Source: Papiliotrema nemorosa
Taxonomy: Eukaryota; Basidiomycota; Tremellomycetes; Tremellales; Rhynchogastremaceae
Length of the DNA: 64,000 bases
Assembly: GCA_032158125.1 (NCBI GenBank)
Contig: JASKOT010000012.1
Location: 310,001-374,000, forward strand
Direction: 5' to 3'
Positions within the stretch are counted from its first letter, which is position 1, and each line of letters begins with the position of its first letter. Both the position numbers and the translations under genes were made by a program. Positions 21,784 through 32,003 of the stretch are shown here, in pieces. The notes beneath the pieces were generated by a model that was not told where the DNA came from, searched no databases, and saw only the letters and a list, made by a program, of their open reading frames with translations.

Positions 21784-24700
21784 ATGTTGCTATTCGTATT
21801 CTTGACTTTCCTCTGTACTCTCGTTACTGCGGCGCCATTCCATCGTCTACCTATCCGAGATGACGGGACTGCTGCCTGGCTTGATGATTCCTCCCCAACG
21901 CTTTACCCGAGCGACAGCTGGGACCACGATCTGCTCAATGTCGACAACCTCACTCCAAAGGATAGCCATGTACTCTACTACACTGACTCTGGATCGTATG
22001 GTAAGCAGGTCCCGTCAGACCGCAGGCCCCACTGATCCTGTCCAGACCCCTCGGTTGAACACCTCTTCGCCACGATCGAAACCAACTACCACTACCTCGC
22101 CGTATCGACTTCTCATACCAAGTATATTCACTCGATATCCTGTCTAGACGGCGACTCCCTTTCCCTGGTCATCACCTTCAATGACCAAAAGGCGTATGAT
22201 CACGTAAAATCCCATTGGACCCTCGCCGATGGGCACCAATGGGTCCTCGTCACTCACACTTCCGGATGTTTCACTTCAAAGAACGGACAAAACACTTTCT
22301 GGCTAGTGTCTCAAGTATCTTACGAGGGCGATGATGGGAGTCTGAAGGTCAAGTTGTGTGTGGAAGAAATTGCCATTGGTCATTGTGTGAGCGAGGTAGA
22401 GGTCACTTGGGGTACTCACCAACCCATCGTCCCGGGCGCTGGTGGACAAGTGGGACCTGAAAATGGTGGCAGTCCACACGGCTCCACACCTTCCACGCCG
22501 TCGAGTGGACCTTCCCCGGGACCAGGTCCATCTGGAGGACCTACACCTGGCTCAAAGCCGTCATCGGTCCCTGGTCCGTCAGTGATCAGCTCGTCAAGCT
22601 CAAAACCATCAGACTCGTCTACACCCCCGAGCCAAAACACCACTGACTGTGGAGCATACCCTGGCGCAACGTACCTCGGCTTCCCTACAGCCCCATGTGG
22701 CGAAGACTTTGACATCAAGCTCGACGCCGCCATAGGGTACTACCCGTTTGATGCGGAATTCTCGTCGGATCTCGCTTCTTTTGCCCCGGGACTGGACACT
22801 TACGCCGTGGAAGAATACCAAGACGACTCTACCGACCTATCTAGGAGAAACCGAGTCATTCGGACCCTTGGCAAACGTGGATTGTTCAAAAAGTTGAAGA
22901 AAGCGTTCAACAAGGTTGTCAATGTCGTAAAGACAAAAGTAGTACCCGTCATATCAAAGGCCATTACGGTGGCGAAAAAGATTCAAGCCGTCGCTGTCAA
23001 GGTCATCGACACGGTCAAGGCGGCCATCAGAGTCTTGGACAACCTTGGAGGTACCTATGGGCCCAAGACTTTCTCTCTGAAGGAAGGACCCCCGAAAGAT
23101 TCTCCTTCACCTTGGGGTCGCCAATCCCTCATCTACAAGACCAGCTCTTCTTCTTCATCGTCGGTCGAGTCGGAGTTGCAATCTTCCTCCAGCTCGTCTA
23201 GTTACAGCATTGGATTATGGTGTGTCGACTGCGGCGTTGAATCCAAGGCTGTCGTCCTTGGATCCGCTCGATTTTCATTAAGTGAGCATCCTTGTCCTGC
23301 CAACTGTTTGAATCACATCCGCAATATCTGCTAATGGTCCAGTAACGGGACAGGTCAAAACAGCATTTGTGCAGGTATCCGGCTCATTCGGCTTCAACGT
23401 CGCTCTGGGTCTCGATGCTGTCGCCACTTATAGCACCTCGTACAGGAAGACGCTTCTGTCCCTTCCTATCCCCGGAACGTCGTTCGTCATTCCAGGAGTA
23501 CTCATCTTCGGAGGTCAAGCGTCTATCGGTGTATCGGCGTTCGCCAACGCAAGAGCCGCGGGCCGTATCCTTGTTGGCGGAAATGTCGGTATCCCAAACT
23601 ACGTTGCTCGGCTCGACGCCGTCAATACCGGTTCCAGCGGTGTATCAGGTTTCAGTCCTGTACTCAAGCAGACGTTTGATGCTCAAGGGTCGCTTGATAT
23701 TGATGCTGGATTTGGGATCCCCATCGAAGTCGGATTCGGTATCGCTCTACCCGCAATCCCGACCTTTGGCCCCAAGGTCATCGGCCTTCGGGATACCCCA
23801 GAATTCGTCGCCAACGCGAGAGGCGTGTACGACAATGGATGGCAGACGATCAACGGATGTACTGGTATTCCATGGAGGGTCGACTTCCACAATAGGTTAG
23901 ATGCCGACGCTTTTGGCAAGATCTATCCGCTCGCCAGGCAGGATAAGATCGGTCTCTTCAATGGCTGTATCAATCTCAGCTCTGGATCATCTTCGTCGTC
24001 TCGACGATCCAGTAGTTACTCGTCAAGGACCTCATCTGCACCCAGTGCCATCAGGACCTACAGCGATTATTCATCTTACTCTTCGGCTTACTCACCCTCC
24101 TCTTCCGGCTACTTGCCCTCCAATTACTCGTCCTACTCTTCCGATTACTCGTCCTACTCGTCGGATCACTCGTACTCCTCCGACTACTCGTCGTACTCTT
24201 CTGACTACTCGTCGTACTCTTCGGCTTACTCGTCGTACCCTTCAGATTACTCGTCCTATTACTCTTCGGCTCCCTCGTACTCGTCGATTTACACATCAGA
24301 CATTGGTGCTGCTTCCGCTTCCGTCGATTCTTCTTATAGCAGCTATAGCAGCGCTCCCTCTTCCACACCCTCCGAAGCGATTGACAGGCGGGTGAATAGC
24401 AGATTTTTACGTCGACAAGACAGTATCAACACTACCTCTATCGCGCCAGACGCTTTGGCCTTCCTGGAAGATGACGCGCAGTTTGTCGCCGAGGTCAATG
24501 CTGAATTATTGGCCATCGCAATCCAGCAAGAAGCCGACTTGAACCCGTCCTCTCCTGACTTTGACGGCGCTCAGTATACAGCGATCTTTGACAACTCCGG
24601 CACGTATGGTCTCGTGGGTGACGAAAGCGGTGTGCTGAGGTTTGTCGACAAGGATACCGCAAATGCTTTGCCTTGGGCCACATTTGATGCCATCACCGTA

Positions 24701-25172
24701 TCCGATGCTCAAGATCGAGTACTTCATTACTATCCCGCACAAATGTGAGTGCGGGCCGCGGGAGAGACGAGGAATGACATGCTGATTTGCAGTGCAAAGT
24801 TTGGCGTCTCGAGATTCAGGATTCAAGACGTGGATCATCTTCCTCTTGGCTCCGAGATCTCCTCCTTGATTCCTATCAGTGCGTAGCAGTCGTGTGTCGT
24901 CGGTGTAAGGCTTATGTACCGCAGCCACGGACGAGAACACATCTTCCAAGGGCACCTATGTGCCAGTCAACACTGCTGCCAATGCTTTCTATCCCATCGT
25001 CTGCAACTTGGCAGGTCAGCGATATTCAAAAATGTTCCTCGCTACAGACCCGGATGAAGGTGTCAAGAGCTTGCTCAAGCCCGAGCTGAGGTTCATCTTG
25101 ACAGGAGGGGTCGTCCAGGATTGCGGTGTTGTGCAGCTCGTTTCGAGCCAAAGTGCGGGATATGGTCTGTAA
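21784..25172 (+). CDS. Large secreted DUF7029/DUF7223-like protein with Ser/Tyr repeats and a dibasic processing site
   Basis: Five exons, 21784-22000, 22046-23281, 23343-24744, 24793-24878 and 24925-25172, give 1062 residues. The N-terminus (MLLFVFLTFLCTLVTAAP) is a clear signal peptide. A first domain (about 60-220) has the DUF7029 look (YYTDSGSY, then a strand-rich region with paired cysteines). A Pro/Ser/Gly linker follows. At residues 349-350 a KR pair precedes a cationic amphipathic segment of about 60 residues starting GLFKKLKKAF. A glycine-rich beta domain with FGFNVALGLDAVATY comes next (DUF7223-like), then a Ser-Tyr repeat block (about 724-824) and a last globular domain. Function unknown; such proteins are secreted or wall-bound in fungi. 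Alternative: adhesin-like surface protein. Confidence 0.75.
24060..24360 (+). repeat. Coding Ser/Tyr low-complexity repeat (YSSYSSDYSSY type)
   Basis: The exon encodes about 100 residues made of short units of tyrosine, two serines and an occasional Asp or Ala (YSSYSSD and variants). At DNA level it is a string of TACTCGTC-like words with many synonymous changes, so length changes by slippage or recombination are possible. Likely an extended, heavily modified or wall-linked segment. Confidence 0.85.
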
Positions 25173-26454
25173 TATGGTGATCAAAGCTATTCAAAAGTTG
25201 TATTCTGGGCAAATGATCATGTGAAGGACAATGTCTCTGTACGAGTACTGTGAGATGGATTGATCCTTTCGCGTGCCGGTGGGCTCACTGTTTGTTTCAG
25301 CAACAGCATATGGACTGCTCCATTCCTTCTCGTGCGGAGGTACCGACTATGGGTCGAGATTGGCGGTTGAGGTAGATGATCCCTCGAATCGTCTCGATAT
25401 GCGTCAATCGGCTTCGCGGTCTTTCCGAATTCGACCGCAAAACCCTTGAACACGGCAAAGTGACAATCTCGCCGCGATCGCTGCAGATCTCATGCATGCG
25501 CGACGCAATTCTCCATGGTCGTCGTGCAGTTCTATCCTCATAAAGCGGGCATCCTCTCTCAAAATGCAAACTCATCGCTCCGACTTCAATCACAGATCAC
25601 AGATACGCGCCTCGAAGCGATTCTCGGCCGGTTCGGGGATAGAATGGGGATAAGCCGCTTTGCCATTGACCTAATAATAACCAAGACCAGCTGTCGCTCG
25701 CGGCGCTCTCTCCCTTTTGCTCTATTGAGATCCACAGCTTCTACGTTTATTGGAACCTTCAGGCGAGTGGGCGAGGGGCCTCGGGATGAATCAGAGGGAA
25801 GCGCCATGCCGATGAACCCTGGCGAAATGTGGCAACAAGCCCTCTTGAAACGGATCAACTGACTGAACTCTGCTCATCCCATACCCTACATCGGTACCAC
25901 ACCTTATGTCTCCCTCTGCTGCTAGCCCCAAACCCAAGGCACCTCATGTCGCTTTATACCCTGACCTCAACGTCATGTTGACTTGTGTGCCTTGGCTGAA
26001 TAACCGCTGATAACTTGCGGATTGTACCTGTTCGGCCGCTATCAGCCAGGAATAACTCGTCTAACATATTCTCACTCTTCTGTCCACTCGCCTCTGGGAG
26101 GAGCCGATGAGTGATGAGGCTTGGTATCATGGAGCAAGACGTCAAGCCACTCTACAAAGTTGGCGCTTGCAACAAGCATGACCATCCTGTGGCCTCATGA
26201 CACCTTGGAGAGGTTAGACCACGCGATGATACCCCTGTCTTCCCATGGTGGTGACGGGAGTCGCGCAAGGGTCACGCCTTGCGCCGATCTCTGTTACCCT
26301 GGAGATTATCTGTCAGTTCGGCACGGCCAATTTCTGACGGACAGACCCAGCGGACTGGGTCATATATAGGTAGAAACGGAACGCTCTGCACCGCCCGACT
26401 GTTTCCCCCCTCTGAACTTCGTTTCACTATCGATACCACTGTGCGACACTCACC
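25173..26454. other. Long gene-poor interval
   Basis: About 1.28 kb between the secreted protein and the MARVEL-like gene. A TATA-like ATATATA lies at 26362. A 115-codon plus frame (25515-25862) and a shadow on the minus strand lack supporting features. No tRNA or repeat seen. Confidence 0.4.
26362..26368 (+). promoter_or_regulatory. TATA-like element upstream of the MARVEL-like gene
   Basis: ATATATA lies about 90 bases before the ATG at 26455, a usual spacing for a fungal TATA box. Confidence 0.35.
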
Positions 26455-27159
26455 ATGCCATCCCCATTCTTGGTCCGAACGCTCTGTGGAGTCGTGTTGA
26501 TCATTTGCGCGACAGTGACTTTGGGCATCTCTGCCCATGTAGAGAATTCTGTATGTCACCATCCTCGCCCAAACGTCGGATTGGCCATCACTGACACCCA
26601 GGCCCGACAATTTGGAGTCAAGACCTCTACATTCACCTATGACGCCTTTGTCGGGGCTTTCACCATTGTTGCCGAAGTCCTCTTTATCGGGCTTCGAGTC
26701 GGACTCCCCAACTCTATCGTTGTGTCGCTCACCGGGGAAGCCATCTTATCCGCTCTCCTCTGGGTATTCTGGATCGCAGCGGGGATAGCCACAACCCACT
26801 ACACGTCTGAAGACCGATCCGTGTGTAAACACATCAACGACCTCTTCGACTTGCCCGAGTTTGAAGATGTGGATCCAGAAGTTGTGGCAGCCGCAAAGAA
26901 GATTTTCAAGTCGGCTTGTTCAGAGTTACACGCCGAACTGGCTTTTATCTGGATCTCGTTCGTCCTCGCTACTATCATCTTGGGAAGCATCATCTGGTTG
27001 TGGTACAGAAACGGACCAAACAAACAGGCAAGTCAAGTTTGTACATATGATAAGAGATGATGGGCTGATGAGTAGACTGCAAGGGAATCATTGTTCACTC
27101 GACACACTGTCAAGGACCCCTTCGCCGACCCTCGAGGTGCTATCCCCTCTCAAGTCTAG
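26455..27159 (+). CDS. MARVEL-like four-span membrane protein
   Basis: Three exons, 26455-26550, 26602-27027 and 27076-27159, give 201 residues. Four hydrophobic segments are seen: LCGVVLIICATVTLGIS, YDAFVGAFTIVAEVLFIG, AILSALLWVFWIAAGIA and AFIWISFVLATIILGSI. A loop between spans 3 and 4 carries two Cys and acidic residues, and the tail is short and polar. This arrangement fits fungal MARVEL-domain proteins of the plasma membrane, of unknown role. The second intron has a GC donor (CAG|GCAAGT) and the alternative of reading through gives a stop after 9 more residues (ASQVCTYDKR), so an intron-retained form would simply change the tail. Confidence 0.7.
27028..27075 (+). other. GC-AG intron in the MARVEL-like gene
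   Basis: Donor GCAAGT directly after CAG, acceptor GAGTAG, length 48. There is no GT donor nearby that keeps an open frame into the downstream coding-like exon, which ends in a stop at 27157. Confidence 0.55.
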
Positions 27160-27209
27160 GTATATCTTTTGTGCGATTCTGTCTAAATCATGATACACCC
27201 GTCAATGCA

Positions 27210-28926
27210 TTATAATGTGATCGTGAATACCAATAATATCGCTACAATCGTTGTCTTCCACCCGCTCAAGTTCATGTCCGCCCCGCTATCAGTTGTTGAC
27301 CTATCACCCACAGGCGTTTGAGTCGCCTGCGGAGCGAACGTGGCCGTCCCAATGGTCCGTGTCTGTGTCGCCGTCTGCGTCGTACCGTCGGACAGGATGT
27401 ATTGATCTGACCAACCCAGCGCACTACCATTTGTGCTATACCCGGCCACCTGCAAAGCATTTCGACCGTCCAAAGCGGTATTCCGGACTTGTATCAAGTC
27501 TTCAAACGACTGATGTTCCGTCCGGCCCACTTCACTGTTGTCCGCGAGTAACACCCAGTAGTTGACTTCGGTGGCCCCCGACCATGACACAAGCACGGTG
27601 GTATTCTCATCGCCACGCGTCACTGAGGTCGAGGGATTGCTCGTCGGGTACCCGGTCCAATTTGCCTTGACGGCCCTATAAGACGATACTGTTTCACCCA
27701 CTCCAAATTGGACTGTCCATAATGCCGTGCCATTTGGCGCAAACTCGGTAAAGTACGGTTCACTCCCGAATCCAGCGAGCCAATTTCCATTGGGTAGCAG
27801 CTGAAAGTTTCCCTGACTAGGCGAGACTTCGTTTGTCGGAGCGTCGAATGCCGTCTCTTTCGCTGTCATAGTCGTATTGTCCAGCTCGATGAATAGACCC
27901 ATAGCTGTCGGCCCGCTGGTCGTCCATGTACTCGCGGCGTTATCGAACAAGCTGATCTTATCCCCGTGCCATCTCGCATCGTGTTGCCAGGCAAACGTCG
28001 TACCAGCATACGTCGAGTTCTTCCCTCCCAGCGTCCACAAGATCGTACCATTCGGATGGACGTAATAAACTGCATGACAATGCCTCGATGAGATCAAGAA
28101 ATTGCCCTGAGGATCCTTCTCGACAGAGTTGAGGTGGATCCAATCCCATGGTTCATCTGTTCTGTCTGCAAAACAGTCCGAGGGGGAGATATGGTCCAGC
28201 GAGTTCCAGGTGAAAAGCGCTTGTTTGGAGGTGATATTGATCTCTTGGACTATACCGGAGATTACATCGTCCCGTTCTTGATACACCAGGATAAGAGCCG
28301 TATCTTCTGGTGTGATCTGAAACTCGTGGAAATCGACTCGATCACCTTGGTCGGCTAGAGTAGTCGATCTGGCATTAGCTGACCCTGGAGACGGAGAACG
28401 AGAAGGCGGACTCACATATTAGCAACGACGGTGTAAGTCTGGTCGAGTAGCAGGACGTCGCCTCGTCCATATCCTCCTGAGAAGAACTCCCCTGTCCAGA
28501 CGGCCAACACTTGGTTGCCCAAATATGTTTGCACTGAGAAAGCCCTATCGTCAGCTTTCAGTACTCTCACCCAACAAGTCGAGCAACGCACATCGTCTCG
28601 CCATACTCTGTTCCATCCCAAACCAACTCCCCTCTGCCGTCCAAGATCAGAGCACCGGGCCGGGACACATTCCCTCCCCTAGGCGCGAGAAGAATATACT
28701 CGGTCGAGTTATCCGTGGGCTCTCGATCAAAGTTGAATACGGGACTATCTGCTCAGCGCCCCATGTATAAGTCGGGAAACTGCACTTACAATTCGCCGGG
28801 ATGGGTAGAATAGGTGATATTGGGATAAGCACCTAATTGACCATTCCGATAAGCCTCAGAATCGACTACATATGAGCACACGAGCTGTAATCCGAGCACA
28901 CAGCACAGCAGAGCGTGAAGAAGCAT
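27210..28926 (-). CDS. Secreted arylsulfotransferase-like (ASST) protein
   Basis: Four minus-strand exons, 28926-28790, 28744-28592, 28544-28416 and 28368-27210, give 525 residues. The N-terminus (MLLHALLCCVLGLQLVCS) is a signal peptide. The body has ASST-family features: WDGTEYGET, QTYLGNQVLAVWTGE, DWIHLNSVEKDPQGNFLISS, an array of beta-propeller blades with ILWTLGG, and FAWQHDARW carrying the family His. Many N-x-S/T sites are present. A C-terminal hydrophobic stretch (TTIVAILLVFTITL) after a small-residue region may be a GPI signal or membrane anchor. Fungal members are common but their donor and acceptor are not established. The second donor (28591) was preferred because a later donor would leave a 26-nt intron. 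Confidence 0.8.
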
Positions 28927-29584
28927 AGCTCGATGGGCGCAAAAAGAAGATATCGAGCCCTGCCATATATGTAGGCGGTCAGGCGTCATGCGAAGTCGAC
29001 GTGCAGGGTGGTGAATCTGAAAGGAGCTTCAGCACGATTCAAAGTCAGACTTCGGACGATCATATGTCATCCACGCCATGCGGATCGACTGCGCACAGGA
29101 GAGATCACGAGACGAGCAACAAATATCTCGTCGGTCTGTGTAGGCAGCGATGGCAGGCCGTGTCGTGTGTGAAAAGACGGGTCGAAGTCTGCCGCGAAGG
29201 TTCGGCAGGGGGGGAGTCGATGGCCCTGGAATCGTCATTGACTTGTCATCCTCGTGCTCGAGTGTGTGTGTTGGGCATCGGTGCATCGTGATAGCCGGAG
29301 ATACTGCGAGTAACTCGAGACTTGCCAGAGCTATACAGACCAGATGCAAGCATCAGGCGTATCAAGTGGCATAATTCAAACGATCAGAACCAAGGCAAGG
29401 GATGAAATTATGAAAAAGCCGCACTCGTCCAGATCTCGGCGATGATGGATCTCTGCATTCTGCTGGGATATTTTACAGATTAACATGCTGGGTATCATAC
29501 ATAGGCATCTCTCAGGCTACTTTGTCGATCGGCGTAGAGCGACAGCGCTCTCGACATACCAATGGACGGCCTTTCGCCGCCCTC
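28927..29584. other. Intergenic spacer
   Basis: About 660 bases between two minus-strand genes. A CATATATG at 28964 lies about 40 bases upstream of the ASST-like start and could serve as TATA. No other gene supported. Confidence 0.4.
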
Positions 29585-30800
29585 TCACTGCAGGAATTGA
29601 CGGCGCTGTGTGATCAGCCACGAACATAAGTATCGCTGTTCATCACTTACCAGCTCGTTGATGGAAGCTCGTTGTGTAGGATCCAACTGGTTGATCTGTT
29701 CCGGAGTCATCTGCAGCACCTGGATCAGCGTCGCTCGCTGATCCTCGGGTAATGTGGCGATGGCAGCTTGAGCATGAGGGGGTATAGGTGCAGGCCCTGG
29801 CGCAGCTGGTGCTTGACCATACGACGGGTAAGGAGCAGCTTGGGGTGGAGGAGCAGAGTAACCACCCATCGGCGGTCCTGATGGTGCTGGGGGATATGAT
29901 GGAGGGTATCCTGGAGCGGCAGCACGGGGAGGAGGGAAAGATTGGGTAGGGGGAGGTGGACGAGCGGAAGGAGGTCGAAGTTGATCTATTATTGTTGGAG
30001 GGTGGATGTTGAGGAGGACCATGGATTGCATGAGGGCGTAGGCGAGTTGTGGTTTTTGGTTGAGAATCGCTGCTGCTTCGTCTGGTCGACTATCGACTAG
30101 CGTCTATCTCGTCAGCTAACGATTTCCAGGCTTGAATTGCTCACCTTCATACTGCCCAGAACCTCCTCCAGCTGTCCAGGCGGCATACCCGCCAACGTCC
30201 TTGTAATAGCATCTGTAGCTGACACCCCCGGCGGTAAATCCTGTCCAGTCGGTAAAGGAGGTCCTCCAAATTGTGCAGCTCCTCCATCAGGCCCTGGTAT
30301 CCTTCCAGGCGGTCCAGCTCCATAAGGCCCCGGACCAAAATCATCAGGCCGTCCAGGTAATCCTCGCCCCGGTCCTCCCATGGGTGGTCCAGATGGACCT
30401 CGATCGTTCCTGCCTCCTCCTCCAGCGTCTCCACCACCACGACCGCCGCGCTTATTCGGCCCATCGCTACTCATTTCCACTCGTAAATTTCGGCCATTCA
30501 CCAACACCTCGTGTAGATTTCGCACGGCTGACGCGGCCGTCGTGTGATCGTGATAGTGCACAAAAGCATACCCTTTTGATCGACCGGTACCAGTATCGAC
30601 TTTGATTCTGCGCATCAGCAAGCCCTAGCGCTCAAGGAGGAATGGACCTACTCGACCGAGGCGACAGGACCAGCTTGTGAGAAGACATGGTTCAGCTGTT
30701 CTTCCGAAACGTCGAACGGTAGATTGGCGACTGATGTGTCAGCTAACACTGACCATTAAAAAGAACCGAGAAGCTCACCAAAGATTGTCTTGGAAGTCAT
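29585..30800 (-). CDS. RNA15: mRNA 3'-end processing factor CstF64/Rna15
   Basis: Five minus-strand exons, 30800-30779, 30730-30652, 30607-30145, 30103-29651 and 29605-29585, give 345 residues. An RRM occupies residues 4-80: RNP2 IFVANLP, RNP1 KGYAFVHY. Then an Arg/Gly-rich linker, a hinge with LEEVLGSMK and NQKPQLAYALMQSMVLLNI (binding surface for Rna14/CstF77), a proline-rich stretch, and a C-terminal helix bundle LPEDQRATLIQVLQMTPEQINQL. This is the full CstF64 domain order. The factor binds GU/A-rich signals downstream of the cleavage site. Confidence 0.93.
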
Positions 30801-31145
30801 GTTGACGGGCGTTCCTCAAGGAGATGTACGAGTAGCTTGCAACTGCATACTTGCCTTGAAATGAGCCTGAAAACATAGAAGATGAGTACAGGCAGCGTGT
30901 GCCAGAGTTGTCAGGCTCATCCGTCGCCACCGGCTTGGAGGTATCACATGTGTATATGCATCTACGTATAGTCCGTGGGATACTGTATGCTATGCATTCA
31001 AGCAGTCTTCATGCTAGCTCAATCTAGCGAGCGATAAATCGGACGAGTCATTGTGCTTGAACCAGAAAAGCACATGTCAGCTTTGACTGGTCGCCGTTCG
31101 CTCGAACCAGTCGAAGTCGGTCTTGACAGACGTGAAACAACAAGG
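30801..31145. other. Divergent spacer between RNA15 and a small gene
   Basis: About 345 bases with both promoters. No distinct element recognised. Confidence 0.4.
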
Positions 31146-31394
31146 ATGGCGGACAATGAGTCCAGCGCACCGAATGTGGCCGGGAACAGCCCTGTCATCC
31201 CTGACGCCGAAGATGAACCCGAATATGGATACGCCATCGACGGGAAGCATTACACCCTAGAGTCGAGAGAACAGTTCGACTTTATGTGTAATCTGACGAC
31301 CGCCGAAGCGAAAGATTGGTTGGAACAGTCCGGCAAGCAGCCGACCGGTACTTATGATACAACTGGAAAGCTCAAAGCTGCAAAGCTGCCATGA
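31146..31394 (+). CDS. Small uncharacterised acidic protein
   Basis: Single exon, 82 residues. The first third is polar and disordered; from residue 25 a compact region reads EYGYAIDGKHYTL, then a helix REQFDFMCNLTTAEAKDWLEQ, and a short basic tail. The frame is open upstream to an ATG at 31074 that would add 24 residues; I chose 31146 because the core is unaffected and its context (AAGGATGG) is better. Family not recognised. Confidence 0.5.
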   Translation: MADNESSAPNVAGNSPVIPDAEDEPEYGYAIDGKHYTLESREQFDFMCNLTTAEAKDWLEQSGKQPTGTYDTTGKLKAAKLP

Positions 31395-32003
31395 GCAAGG
31401 TCGAGAGATGACGGATGGATGCGATGCACCTTTCGTCCCCTAGGGTTTCTCCTTTCGATACTCGACCTCATTCTCACTTTCCGCTCCTTTTGGAACGCTT
31501 CGAATAGCTACCCCCAGAGACCTCTTCATTCGCAAGCCTCGCCGATGATCCGAATGGACCCCGACAACTCGTCACAGCCAAGCAGACTCCAGTGCTCCTG
31601 GACCGTTGTTCATCCTCTCAATAGTGATCACGCTGGAGAACCTAAATTGCATGGAGTGAGAGAACCCCCATCAGCAGTACCTACCCTTCTATTCTGCCAC
31701 CTATGCTGCATGCATGAACAACAAGAGGCCATTATGAGCAGAAGGGAGAAAATGAGCCTGACAACGAAGTCCCGGATCCGAACATTGTTCATGTTAGCCT
31801 CATATCCCTCGGCGGGCGGTAAATCTCTGTCCACCTACAGTCTACCAAAGCTGCCCATTCCCGGTCCAGCCAACGAGATTATAAAGGACGCGACACAGCC
31901 ATCGCTAGACCTTCTGCGCTGTCGTAGGTGTGGCACCAGTCTTCCTGAACGATTTTAGGAGGTCGCGACGCGCGAGAGGGCATCGGACTCGTGTTCACCC
32001 ACG
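31395..32003. other. Intergenic spacer with a TATA-like element
   Basis: About 610 bases. TATAAAG at 31880 is 120 bases before the JmjC start. A 179-codon plus frame (31419-31958) is present but shows no domain, and its composition is not protein-like, so I do not call it. Confidence 0.4.

Noticed and set aside
28545..28570. 26-nt intron in the arylsulfotransferase-like gene
   Set aside because: Using the upstream GTGCGT donor gives a 47-nt intron and an equally good protein.
31419..31958. 179-codon plus frame between the small protein and the JmjC gene
   Set aside because: No domain, no conserved composition, overlaps a TATA-like site; treated as untranslated sequence.
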